Of a stretch of DNA of 44,763 bases, positions 1 to 7,113 are shown piece after piece. Position numbers and translations under genes: made by a program. The notes beneath the pieces were generated by a model. The model did no database searches, was not told the DNA's origin, and was given only the letters and a program-made list of their open reading frames with translations. The stretch is from CAKUIA01 sp044433115 (GTDB lineage Bacteria; Verrucomicrobiota; Verrucomicrobiia; Opitutales; Intestinicryptomonadaceae). The stretch spans positions 1 through 44,763 of the forward strand of contig JAWXTY010000014.1 in assembly GCA_044433115.1 (NCBI GenBank). The letters are read 5' to 3'. Each line of letters begins with the position of its first letter. The first letter of the stretch is position 1.

Positions 1-50
1 AACTTTGAACTTTGAGCTTTGAGCTTTGAACTTTGAGCTTTGAACTTTTG
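1..50. repeat. Heptamer tandem repeat (CTTTGAA/CTTTGAG)
   Basis: About seven consecutive 7-nt units alternate between CTTTGAA and CTTTGAG at the left window edge, so the array may continue outside. It is non-coding. It lies beside a second, unrelated 7-nt array (TGTCCAC units, from about 104), so two different heptamer repeats are adjacent. Confidence 0.8.
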
Positions 51-103
51 AGTAAAAACCAATCGCCAAGAACTAGCGACTCAAAAATTTTCTAAAGACT
101 CGC

Positions 104-285
104 TGTCCACTGTCCACTGTCCACTGAAAGACGCTGTCCACTGTCCACACCACAAAAGTTGCTTGCAAGCTTTTGAGGGAAGCTTTGCTTTAGCAAAGAC
201 CCCTTTAGGGGCGAGACGAGAACCACTGTTCGAGCGAGTTCAATCCACTGTCCACTGAAAATGCTGTCCACTTTATAGGTGGACG
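104..285 (-). repeat. Dispersed hairpin repeat, copy A
   Basis: Core about 144-256, flanked on both sides by heptamer TGTCCAC units. Read on the minus strand the core holds a chain of small hairpins: GAAC-agtg-GTTC, CCCC-taaa-GGGG, TTTGC-taaa-GCAAA and an AGCTTGCAAGC-type palindrome. The same core recurs almost unchanged at 23003-23282 (two copies) and in shortened form at 19536-19599. It lies downstream of rpsI. Open frames across it are incidental. Confidence 0.85.
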
Positions 286-287
286 CA

Positions 288-321
288 AAAAAGAGCAAAG
301 TATTTCTACCTTGCTCTTTTT
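288..321 (-). terminator. Terminator downstream of rplM-rpsI
   Basis: Inverted repeat AAAAAGAGCAA (288-298) / TTGCTCTTTTT (311-321) with a 12-nt loop. The A- and T-rich arm ends let it work as an intrinsic terminator in either direction. It lies about 90 nt beyond the rpsI stop; nothing coding is visible between them. Confidence 0.65.
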
Positions 322-412
322 AAAAACTACATTTTGACATTGCCAAACTAAGTAGTTTCCCCCTTGGGAAAGTATCTCCCCAAATGGGAATGTACCTGTT
401 CGATAAGTAATA

Positions 413-808
413 TTAACGTTTTGAGAATTGGAAACGTTTTCTTGCTCCTGGTTGACCAGGCTTCTTACGTTCCTTAGCACGTCCATCACGAGTGATTAGA
501 CCTGCAGATTTCAAAGCCGCTCTTAAAGAAGAGTCCCACTTTTCTAAAGCTCTTGCCAAACCATGGCTGATAGCACCAGCTTGACCAACAGGTCCGCCGC
601 CATCAACTTTGATGTTCGCATCTATTAAAGTAGCCTTATCTGAAACAACTAAAGGGCGTGATGCCAAAGCGAGCAATTGGTCTGTATAGCAATACTCGTT
701 AAGAGCCTTGCCATTCACTTTAATTTCGCCTTTACCTTCAGTCAATCTTACGCGTGCAACAGATGTTTTACGTCTGCCTACACTAACAAATTCTGTAATT
801 GTGCTCAT
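413..808 (-). CDS. rpsI: 30S ribosomal protein S9
   Basis: Small-subunit ribosomal protein whose basic C-terminal tail reaches the P-site tRNA. The 131-residue product has the usual S9 length and the family signature. The N-terminus reads VGRRKTSVARVRL, the middle has the GGGPVGQAGAISHGLARAL segment, and the C-terminus ends in the conserved QFSKR tail. It is the second gene of the rplM-rpsI operon, 12 nt after rplM. There is no clear Shine-Dalgarno before the ATG, so translational coupling to rplM is likely (inference). Confidence 0.97.
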   Translation of the reverse strand: MSTITEFVSVGRRKTSVARVRLTEGKGEIKVNGKALNEYCYTDQLLALASRPLVVSDKATLIDANIKVDGGGPVGQAGAISHGLARALEKWDSSLRAALKSAGLITRDGRAKERKKPGQPGARKRFQFSKR

Positions 809-820
809 TGTTATTGTTTA

Positions 821-1246
821 TTAAAATTTAAAAGCTATTGGTTGTTGTGCTGTGTGAGGGTGTTCAGAACCTGCATACACGTGTAGCTTCTTAAGCATTG
901 CACTTGCCAACTTGTTCTTTGGCAACATACCTTCAACTGCATGTGTGATTAAAAATTCTGGTTTTCTTGCACGGTAGTCTGATAGTTTAACGTAGCGTTC
1001 GCCACCAACGTAGCCTGTATAGTGCATATACTCTTTCCTGTCTTCTTTCTTGCCTGTTACTTTTACTTTTTCGGCATTGATGACTATGACGTGATCGCCA
1101 TGGTCCATATTAGGAGTATATACGGGTTTATGTTTGCCACGTAATACGTTTGCTATTTGTACCGAAATACGGCCTAAGACTAGATCTGTTGCGTCAACAA
1201 CATACCATTGCTTCTCTTCTGTTACTTTTGCTATTGTAGTTTTCAT
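821..1246 (-). CDS. rplM: 50S ribosomal protein L13
   Basis: Large-subunit ribosomal protein, an early-assembly 23S rRNA binder. The 141-residue product matches the family length and motifs: WYVVDATDLVLGRI near the start, LRGKHKPVYTPNMDHGDHVIVINA, and the GMLPKNKLASAMLKKLHVYAG block near the end. First gene of the rplM-rpsI pair, the standard bacterial arrangement. The ATG at 1246 is supported by homology; no strong Shine-Dalgarno is visible. The AT-rich 157-bp region to the right is shared with the divergent lipoprotein gene and must hold both promoters. Confidence 0.97.
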   Translation of the reverse strand: MKTTIAKVTEEKQWYVVDATDLVLGRISVQIANVLRGKHKPVYTPNMDHGDHVIVINAEKVKVTGKKEDRKEYMHYTGYVGGERYVKLSDYRARKPEFLITHAVEGMLPKNKLASAMLKKLHVYAGSEHPHTAQQPIAFKF

Positions 1247-1403
1247 TATTAAAGAAAAGAACCAAAGTTAACTAATCTTTGCCTTTCGTCAATTCTTTTT
1301 TTCACTTTTTTTACTTTTTTATCAAAAATAGCCCTTTTTTTGTATATTTTGCTTGTAAAGGGTACATTTTTGTTGAAAATAGCTCTTAAATAAAAATTAT
1401 CTT

Positions 1404-3305
1404 ATGATTAAAAATTTCAAAAGCTTATTAATATCTTTGCCTTTAGTTCTTGTAGCTTGTGCAGGGAGTAACTATACATCAAATTTTTCTGGGCAAAAAT
1501 GGGAACCTATCTTCATCGAAGGCACCGATAAAGCTCATAAACCAAATTCTGCTGACGCACGTGCATTTATAGAGTTTTCAAATAACGAAATAAGTGGCTT
1601 AGCTGGCGATAATCTATTTAAAGGCTCTTTCCAATTTGGCGATAACGACAAAATTGAAGCCCTCAAACTTCAACATACATCTCTAAAGGGTACGAATGCT
1701 GAATTTGAAAAGGCTTTCTTAGAGGCTCTAAATAACACTGTTTACTTTAATAAAGAAGCTGACACTATCTCTCTATATTCAAGAGAAGGCAAAATTCTTA
1801 TGCAACTAGCACCTCTTGATACTAAACAAGCATATAAGGCTGAGCTAAAGGAAAGCGAAGTGAAAAACGAATTTGCTCAAAAGATTGCAGAGAACGCTCC
1901 AAAGGCTCTCGAATTGACAAATACAAAATGGCAAGCTATATTTGTATTAAATGCAAAAGATGAATTTGTTTCAGAAGGTGGCGAAGTTCCTTTTATAGAA
2001 TTTAGAGAAGGCAATAAAGTAAATGGTATGTCTGGCGTAAATAACTTTAATGGAAATTGCCAAATTGATATAGATAAGATTAATTTTGGCAATATGGGCT
2101 CAACTAGAAAGATGGGCTTGAATATGCCTTATGAAAAAGCCTTTCAAGATGCTTTGAGAAATACAGTAAGAGCTGAAATCAATGAAGAAAATCTACAATG
2201 CTTTGACGCAGATAATAACTTAGTCCTAGAATTTAAAACTTTTGTAGAAAAGACTAAGGCTAAAAGGTCTCTAAGCTTAGCTGACACAAAATGGCAAACT
2301 ATGTATATATCAGGAGCTAAGAAGTCTTTTGTTTCTAGTGGCGACGACAGAGTTCCTTTTATAGAATTTAAAGGTAGCAACTCTATCAATGGCTTCGCTG
2401 GCGATAATGTATTTAATGGTGGCGTTAAACTTGGCAAAAATGGCTCAGTAAAGGTAGGTAACCTTGCCCTAACTATGATGATGGGAGCTAACGGCGAATA
2501 CGAACAAGCATTTATGCAGGCTCTAAATAAAACTGCCAAGGCTGAAATTCAAGATATGGGCTTCTTATGCTTATTTGATAAAAATGGCAAATTGCTTATG
2601 CACCTAAAACCTATTAAGCAAGAAGCTAAGGTAGAAATTGCACCTATAGTTATCCCTGCAGAAAAAGCTAAGATTGACGAAGCTCAAGCAAAGGCTAAGG
2701 AAGAAGAATTAAAGGCTCAAGCTGAAGCTAAGGCAAAAGCTGATGAACTAAAAGCTCAAGAAACTAAATTAAAACTAGAGCAAGAAGCACAAGAAGCTGA
2801 ACTAAAAGCAAAGGCAAAGGCTCAAGCTGAAGCACAAGCTAAGGCATTAGCTGCTGCAAAAACTCAAGAAGAAGCCGAAAAATTAAAAGCACAAGCCGAA
2901 GAAAAGGCAAAAGCTCAAGCTGAAAAAGAAGCTAAACTAAAGGCAGAGCAAGAAGCGAAAGCAAAGGCACTAGCCGAAAAGAAAGCAGAATTGGAAGCTA
3001 AGGAACAAGCAAAAGCAAAGGCACTAGCTGAAAAGAAAGCTAAGGAAGAATTAGAAGCGAAAGAAAAAGCTGAAGAATTAGCAAGAGTTAAAGCTCAACA
3101 AGACGCAAAGGCTAAGGCACTAGCTGAAGAAAAAGCACTAGCTGAAGAAAAAGCAGAAGCTGAAGCTAAACTAAAGGCAGAGCAAGACGCCCAAGCAAAG
3201 GCTAAAGCAAGAGCTGAGCAAAAGGCAGCAATCAAGGCTCAAGAAGCAAAGTCAAAAGCTGAAGTTGAAGCAAGGTCTGCAGGTAGTTTAGAAGATTTAT
3301 TCTAA
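1404..3305 (+). CDS. Lipoprotein with three META (DUF306/HslJ-like) domains and a long charged helix
   Basis: 633 residues. Residues 1-19 form a lipoprotein signal peptide with lipobox LVAC, the lipidated Cys being residue 19. Three homologous repeats of about 110-120 residues follow (roughly 25-145, 170-285, 290-410). Each has the META pattern: a KW start, an FIEF strand, G-x-x-G-x-N-x-F-x-G, then E-x-A-F-x-x-A-L-x-x-T. From about 425 to 620 the protein is almost wholly Ala, Lys, Glu and Gln in short repeats, predicted to be a long single helix or coiled coil of TolA type. It ends in a short non-repetitive tail. Likely periplasmic or outer-membrane anchored. META domains occur in stress-linked lipoproteins such as HslJ, but no function can be assigned here. 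It is monocistronic, divergent from rplM. Confidence 0.8.
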   Translation: MIKNFKSLLISLPLVLVACAGSNYTSNFSGQKWEPIFIEGTDKAHKPNSADARAFIEFSNNEISGLAGDNLFKGSFQFGDNDKIEALKLQHTSLKGTNAEFEKAFLEALNNTVYFNKEADTISLYSREGKILMQLAPLDTKQAYKAELKESEVKNEFAQKIAENAPKALELTNTKWQAIFVLNAKDEFVSEGGEVPFIEFREGNKVNGMSGVNNFNGNCQIDIDKINFGNMGSTRKMGLNMPYEKAFQDALRNTVRAEINEENLQCFDADNNLVLEFKTFVEKTKAKRSLSLADTKWQTMYISGAKKSFVSSGDDRVPFIEFKGSNSINGFAGDNVFNGGVKLGKNGSVKVGNLALTMMMGANGEYEQAFMQALNKTAKAEIQDMGFLCLFDKNGKLLMHLKPIKQEAKVEIAPIVIPAEKAKIDEAQAKAKEEELKAQAEAKAKADELKAQETKLKLEQEAQEAELKAKAKAQAEAQAKALAAAKTQEEAEKLKAQAEEKAKAQAEKEAKLKAEQEAKAKALAEKKAELEAKEQAKAKALAEKKAKEELEAKEKAEELARVKAQQDAKAKALAEEKALAEEKAEAEAKLKAEQDAQAKAKARAEQKAAIKAQEAKSKAEVEARSAGSLEDLF

Positions 3306-3447
3306 AAAGGCTTTAGGTGAGAGGGGACTTTAAAAGCCCCCCAAGAGACAAATTGCAAGATTTTTGAAAGAAATAGCATAAAAAAGACTTGCAAAGTCTC
3401 GATAAATTAAAATATATTCATTTGTTTTATAAAAATAGGAGAAAAAA

Positions 3448-3645
3448 GTGAGAGAAGATTACTTAAGACAAGCACAAAAGATGGTACAAGACCCAAACAT
3501 ATTGGTAAACGTTGTATCACGCAGAGTTAAACAACTTAAAAATGGCAAGAGACCTCTAGTTGAGTCTCTTGAAAAATTAAATTTAGAGGATATTGCCCTA
3601 AAAGAAATAATCGAAGGCAAGATTTCTTGGACTTTAAGCGAATAA
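3448..3645 (+). CDS. rpoZ: DNA-directed RNA polymerase omega subunit
   Basis: 65 residues. Omega helps fold and retain the beta' subunit. The NVVSRRVKQLKNGKRPLV segment and the downstream DIALKEIIEGKI helix match the short omega form seen in Verrucomicrobiota. The start codon is GTG at 3448, chosen because a good ribosome binding site (AGGAG, 3438-3442) lies at correct spacing and no ATG fits. Stands alone, followed by a foldback repeat. Confidence 0.85.
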   Translation: MREDYLRQAQKMVQDPNILVNVVSRRVKQLKNGKRPLVESLEKLNLEDIALKEIIEGKISWTLSE

Positions 3646-3667
3646 CAAATTCTAAACTATAGGCGAC

Positions 3668-3825
3668 TTCTAAAAATTAGTTTTTCAAATAAACGACCGT
3701 TCTTTTTGTTTTGTTTTTGACTATTTTTCTGTGTTTTTTGTTAAATAACCCCGTTATTATCCTCAAAAACACAAAAAACTATACTAAAAACAAACTCAAA
3801 AATAACCAATCGCTAATTTTTAGAA
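3668..3825. repeat. MITE-like foldback element
   Basis: Non-coding 158-bp stretch bounded by a perfect 13-bp terminal inverted repeat, TTCTAAAAATTAG (3668-3680) and its complement (3813-3825). The A/T-rich interior is itself partly palindromic around a central AATAACCCCGTTATT. The exact 13-mer recurs at 23456-23468 and a variant hairpin at 24654-24674, so the terminus is a dispersed sequence. No transposase is visible. Calling it a MITE is inference. Confidence 0.5.
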
Positions 3826-3839
3826 ATCCCCAGAATTTT

Positions 3840-3875
3840 ATAAAGGCACAGGATTTTCCCATTCTGTGCCTTTAT
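3840..3875 (+). terminator. Hairpin between rpoZ and smpB
   Basis: Perfect 12-bp stem ATAAAGGCACAG (3840-3851) / CTGTGCCTTTAT (3864-3875) with a 12-nt loop. It has no strong T-tract afterwards, so it may end the upstream transcript or be a structure in the smpB leader. Confidence 0.4.
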
Positions 3876-3931
3876 GCTCTATAAATAAGCAAAGGCAAAA
3901 GCATTTTTAGCAGGAAGATTTATATAAAACT

Positions 3932-4399
3932 ATGGCACGTAAAAAAGAGAAGAAGGCAATAGAGATAAAGAACCGTAAGGCTTCGCATGATTATTTTATA
4001 GGCGAGACTTACGAGGCTGGTATCGTTTTGCGTGGGACTGAGATAAAGAGCCTTAGGCAAGGTAAAGGACAAATTCAAGAGTCCTTTGTGCGTATAGAGA
4101 AAAATGAGGCGATTATTTATAATGCACACATAGCTGAGTATGACTTTGGCAATATCAACAATCATAACCCAACTAGCCCAAGAAAGCTATTGTTGCATAA
4201 AAAGGAGATATTGAAATTAAAGTCTAGCATAGAGGCTGACCATATGTCGGTTATTCCTTTGAAGATGTATTTTTGCAGAGGTTATGTTAAGGTATTGATA
4301 GCAGTTTGTAAGGGTAAGAAACTCTATGACAAGCGTGAGAGCCTCAAAAAAGACCAAGCTATGCGAGAAGCTAAACGTGAATTGAGCTATAGGAGATAA
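3932..4399 (+). CDS. smpB: SsrA-binding protein SmpB
   Basis: 155 residues. SmpB binds tmRNA and delivers it to stalled ribosomes for trans-translation. The N-terminal KNRKASHDYFIGETYEAGIV, the GTEIKSLRQGK motif, the NPTSPRKLLLHKKEI segment and the basic KGKKLYDKRE tail are all characteristic, and the length is normal. A purine-rich site (GGAAG, about 3912) precedes the ATG. The next gene, trmL, starts one base after the stop with its ribosome binding site inside the smpB coding sequence, so the two are co-translated. The tmRNA gene is not in the window. Confidence 0.96.
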   Translation: MARKKEKKAIEIKNRKASHDYFIGETYEAGIVLRGTEIKSLRQGKGQIQESFVRIEKNEAIIYNAHIAEYDFGNINNHNPTSPRKLLLHKKEILKLKSSIEADHMSVIPLKMYFCRGYVKVLIAVCKGKKLYDKRESLKKDQAMREAKRELSYRR

Positions 4400-4400
4400 T

Positions 4401-4874
4401 ATGTCAGCACCTCTAAATATAATTTTACACAACCCACAAATACCCCAAAATACAGGCAATATTGGCAGGCTATGTGCTATTTTAAACGCAAAGCTTCACC
4501 TAATACACCCCTTTGGCTTTACTATATCTGACTCGAAACTAAAGCGAGCTGGAATGGACTATTGGAAAGAGCTAGATGTCAGCGAATATAATTCTTGGGA
4601 GGATTTCAAAGAGAAGCACCCAAGCCTTATATGCAGGACGTGGCTATTGACTACAAAGGCAACTCAAACTATATGGGAAGCAGACTTTGAATTTGGCGAC
4701 GCTTTGATATTTGGCTCAGAAGATAAGGGAGCACCCCAACACGTGCATAACGACCTTGAAGAAAAGCGTATAACTATACCTCAATTTAATACAAAAATGC
4801 GTTCTTTGAACCTTGCGACAAGTGCAGGAATAGCGTCTTATGAGGCAATGCGACAAATTTCTTCAAAAATTTAG
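4401..4874 (+). CDS. trmL: tRNA (cytidine/uridine-2'-O-)-methyltransferase TrmL (SPOUT)
   Basis: 157 residues. The TrmL family methylates the wobble ribose of the two tRNA-Leu species CAA and UAA using S-adenosylmethionine. The SPOUT trefoil-knot motifs are all present: NPQIPQNTGNIGR near the N-terminus, FGSEDKGAP in the middle, and MRSLNLATSAGIASYEAMRQ at the C-terminus. AGGAG at 4391-4395 lies inside smpB. The stop codon (4872-4874) falls inside the left arm of a hairpin. A tRNA-Leu(CAA) gene begins 96 bp downstream, i.e. the expected substrate (family knowledge; activity here is inferred). Confidence 0.93.
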   Translation: MSAPLNIILHNPQIPQNTGNIGRLCAILNAKLHLIHPFGFTISDSKLKRAGMDYWKELDVSEYNSWEDFKEKHPSLICRTWLLTTKATQTIWEADFEFGDALIFGSEDKGAPQHVHNDLEEKRITIPQFNTKMRSLNLATSAGIASYEAMRQISSKI

Positions 4875-4899
4875 AGAAAACGCTTGACATTTCTCTAAA
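4870..4899 (+). terminator. Hairpin at the trmL stop carrying a TTGACA box in its loop
   Basis: TTTAGAGAAA (4870-4879) pairs with TTTCTCTAAA (4890-4899). The left arm contains the trmL TAG stop. The loop contains TTGAC and the sequence TTGACA spans 4884-4889, a consensus -35 box for the tRNA-Leu downstream. Confidence 0.5.
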
Positions 4900-4915
4900 A
4901 ATGCAATCTTATATA
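4884..4915 (+). promoter_or_regulatory. Putative promoter of tRNA-Leu
   Basis: Perfect -35 TTGACA (4884-4889). A TATATA-like -10 lies at 4908-4915; spacing is 18-20 nt depending on the hexamer chosen. About 55 nt upstream of the mature tRNA. Confidence 0.45.
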
Positions 4916-4970
4916 TACTTTATATTTAATATAAAAGCAGACAAGCAATAATAAGCTTATCAAAAAATAA

Positions 4971-5054
4971 GCTCGGATGGCGGAATTGGCAGACGCACCA
5001 GACTCAAAATCTGGCGATTTCACGATCGTGAGGGTTCGACCCCCTCTCCGAGTA
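4971..5054 (+). tRNA. tRNA-Leu (anticodon CAA)
   Basis: 84-nt class II tRNA with a long variable arm. The D region reads GGCGGAATTGGCAGACGC, the anticodon stem CCAGA/TCTGG frames CTCAAAA, and the T stem GAGGG/CCCTC frames TTCGACC. It decodes UUG. The acceptor pairs GCTCGGA with TCCGAGT, so the terminal pair is G1-U72. Discriminator A; CCA is not encoded. It lies just downstream of trmL. Confidence 0.96.
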
Positions 5055-5064
5055 TTTTTTATTT

Positions 5065-5095
5065 AACTTGAAGGAATTTAACTTCAGGTTTTTTT
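5065..5095 (+). terminator. tRNA-Leu intrinsic terminator
   Basis: AACTTGAAG (5065-5073) pairs with CTTCAGGTT (5082-5090, one T-G wobble), followed by a T-run. Confidence 0.75.
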
Positions 5096-5145
5096 GTGTC
5101 TAAAATACTTGCTTTTCGGAGGGTATGTTGATTTAATGAGAGCTA

Positions 5146-5151
5146 TATAAT
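5146..5151 (+). promoter_or_regulatory. Putative -10 box of the LemA operon
   Basis: A perfect TATAAT lies 32 nt upstream of the preferred lemA start. No good -35 hexamer is seen at 17 nt, so only the -10 is offered. Confidence 0.35.
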
Positions 5152-5182
5152 TTATTTGAAAAATCAAGAAAAGGGAAATGAT

Positions 5183-5725
5183 ATGGAAGGTATAGTAATA
5201 ATAGCTGTAATTATATTAGTCGTTGTGGGCTGTATTTGGATTGGATATTTTAATAGTTTTAAGAGACTTAAGATTAAGGTGCAAGAGGGGCTTAGTGGAA
5301 TTGAAGTTGCTCTAACTAAGCGTTATGACTTGTTGACTAAGATGCTAGAGAGTAGCAAGGCTTATTTGAAACACGAGAAGGAATTATTTAGCGATGTGGT
5401 TAGATTGCGTAAGGGTATGTCAGTTAATGAGCTTAATGATGCTGAAGCTAGAATTGAAAGAATTAGCTCTAGGCTAAATGTTCAACTTGAAAATTATCCT
5501 GATTTAAAAAGTAGCTCTGTGTTTATGGAATTGCAAAAGGCTATAACTGATGCAGAAGAGCATTTACAAGCTGCAAGGCGTTTATATAACTCGAATGTAA
5601 CAGCATATAACACAAGTATTGCGATGTTCCCTGCTAGCATTATTGCAGGAATGCACGGATTTGCTCCAGAAATATTTTTTGAGGCTCAAGAGCATAAGCG
5701 TGAAGATGTAAAGATGTCTTTCTAA
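5183..5725 (+). CDS. lemA: LemA family protein
   Basis: About 180 residues from the ATG at 5183. That start is preferred over an upstream TTG at 5156 because a purine-rich site (AAAGGGA) precedes it and the LemA N-terminus then begins correctly. One N-terminal membrane helix (MEGIVIIAVIILVVVGCIW region) is followed by a long helical bundle with the LemA features: RYDLLTKMLESSKAYLKHE, the ENYPDLKSS motif, and the RRLYNSNVTAYN stretch. Probable topology is an anchored helical domain in the periplasm. LemA's biochemical function is not established. First gene of a three-gene cassette with DUF3137 and small membrane proteins. Confidence 0.9.
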   Translation: MEGIVIIAVIILVVVGCIWIGYFNSFKRLKIKVQEGLSGIEVALTKRYDLLTKMLESSKAYLKHEKELFSDVVRLRKGMSVNELNDAEARIERISSRLNVQLENYPDLKSSSVFMELQKAITDAEEHLQAARRLYNSNVTAYNTSIAMFPASIIAGMHGFAPEIFFEAQEHKREDVKMSF

Positions 5726-5746
5726 TAGAGGACTTTTAAAAGCTTT

Positions 5747-6664
5747 ATGCAAAATAAAAATTCAAACTTAGAGCTATTTACCGCCTTAGACGAGATAAAG
5801 AGGACGTATAAAAGGTCTTTCCCTTTCATATTCGTGTTTATGGGGATATTGCTTGCGAGCGTAGCTTATATGTTCTATGACAAGAAGGAAAGCGGAGAAC
5901 TTGTCTTGCTTTCGCTTGCAGGTATAGCAATTTCTATTATTGGCATTTGTGTAATTTTGACAATAAGGGCAAATGCTATAAAGAAGATGAAAATGTTTTT
6001 TGCAAAGAGACTGATGGCTGATTACTTTTCTGAGATATTTGAAAATTTCGACTATAACCCAACAAATCGCATAGATAATCATATACTAAGAAGCCAAATG
6101 TTCCTAAATGGACGTATAGACGAGATTAGTGGTAGCGACTATATTAGTGCTAATTATAAGGGATTAGAGCTGGAAATGTCAGACGTATCGCTGACTGAAG
6201 TTAAAGTAACTATAGACTCTAAGGGCAGAAGAAGAGAGAGTAGGCATAAATTTTTCAAGGGACTTTGGTGCGTTTGCGACCTTAAGAGGACTTTGCAAAC
6301 TGACTTGTGGATTATAGAAAAGAGAGGCTTTTTAAATTCGCATCACGGCACAGTAGATACAGATAATGAAGCATTTAATAAGCATTTTGCAGTATATACG
6401 AAAACGCCAGTTGAAGCATTTTATGTGCTTACACCTCATATGATGGAGTATATAGAGGCTATAGACAAGAAAGTAGATGGCAAAATTCATCTAAGATTTT
6501 TACCTGATGGCAAACTCTATATAGCTATAAATTCGAACAGAGACTCCTTTGAGTTTGGCTTTAATTGTACGATACCAGAAGCGATGGAAATCATAAAAAA
6601 AGACTTAGGCTACATAACAGATTTCATAGACGAACTAATGGATAGTAGCTACTATAGGAGATAA
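5747..6664 (+). CDS. DUF3137 membrane protein
   Basis: 305 residues. Two adjacent membrane helices (roughly residues 25-45 and 52-75) precede a soluble domain. That domain has the DUF3137 pattern: ENFDYNPTNRI, a DYISANYKGLELEMSDV strand, then FKGLWCVCDLKR with a conserved FKGL turn. DUF3137 proteins are commonly encoded beside LemA, as here (21-bp gap). No enzymatic function is known. A moderate ribosome binding site (AGAGGA) lies near 5728. Confidence 0.75.
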   Translation: MQNKNSNLELFTALDEIKRTYKRSFPFIFVFMGILLASVAYMFYDKKESGELVLLSLAGIAISIIGICVILTIRANAIKKMKMFFAKRLMADYFSEIFENFDYNPTNRIDNHILRSQMFLNGRIDEISGSDYISANYKGLELEMSDVSLTEVKVTIDSKGRRRESRHKFFKGLWCVCDLKRTLQTDLWIIEKRGFLNSHHGTVDTDNEAFNKHFAVYTKTPVEAFYVLTPHMMEYIEAIDKKVDGKIHLRFLPDGKLYIAINSNRDSFEFGFNCTIPEAMEIIKKDLGYITDFIDELMDSSYYRR

Positions 6665-6669
6665 ACAAT

Positions 6670-7113
6670 ATGGAAAATAATATGGAAAAACAACTAATAC
6701 CTTATGACAAATACATAGTATATGTATACGCAATTTCAACAATTTATGCCTTTGTGCCTTCAATACTTATAATTGCAAGTATGTTTGAAGAGTCTAATAT
6801 GGCTTCGCTGGCGACTCCTATTATTGCCTTGGCTAGCCTTATATATTATATATATGCAGTCTTTGCAGATACAAAACAAATAAATGCGACTTCAAGACAA
6901 GCTCCATCAAGATGGTGGTTAATTATTATGCCTGTGTATCTATGGAAGCGAGCTAATGTGCTAAATCAGCCTAAGAGTGCATTTTGGAGCTTTATAGGAC
7001 TGGCTTTTGCTGCAATTATAGCGTCAATAGTGATAATTGCAATGACTGCATATCTTATAATTAGCGACCCTGAATTTTTAAAGCAAATAGAGGCAATGTA
7101 CCTACAAGTTTAG
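6670..7113 (+). CDS. Small multi-pass membrane protein of the LemA/DUF3137 cassette
   Basis: 147 residues, no function recognised. About three to four hydrophobic segments (roughly 14-37, 44-65, 75-92, 103-130). Between the later ones is a WWLIIMPVYLWKRANVL motif of the 'P-x-YLWKRA' kind common in small uncharacterised inner-membrane proteins. Start chosen because AGGAG (6657-6661) in the end of the previous gene sits 8 nt before this ATG. The stop (7111-7113) abuts the convergent tsaE stop with no intergenic base. Confidence 0.65.
   Translation: MENNMEKQLIPYDKYIVYVYAISTIYAFVPSILIIASMFEESNMASLATPIIALASLIYYIYAVFADTKQINATSRQAPSRWWLIIMPVYLWKRANVLNQPKSAFWSFIGLAFAAIIASIVIIAMTAYLIISDPEFLKQIEAMYLQV

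Noticed and set aside
104..285. CRISPR-like short repeats
   Set aside because: Units are contiguous heptamers without spacers, and no cas genes are present.
92..298. Open frame over repeat copy A, echoed in 22899-23153
   Set aside because: The shared peptide only reflects the near-identical DNA repeat; it lacks a ribosome binding site, and the second copy runs through tRNA-Gly.
205..489. Minus-strand frame overlapping the rpsI end
   Set aside because: Overlaps rpsI out of frame and runs into the repeat; no start signal.
1339..1403. Promoters for the META lipoprotein
   Set aside because: Several weak TTGNNN/TANNNT pairs exist in this AT-rich stretch; none stands out.
3306..3447. Terminator after the META lipoprotein (GGGG-CTTT / AAAG-CCCC)
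   Set aside because: The stem has a bulge and no T-run follows; too weak to list as a feature.
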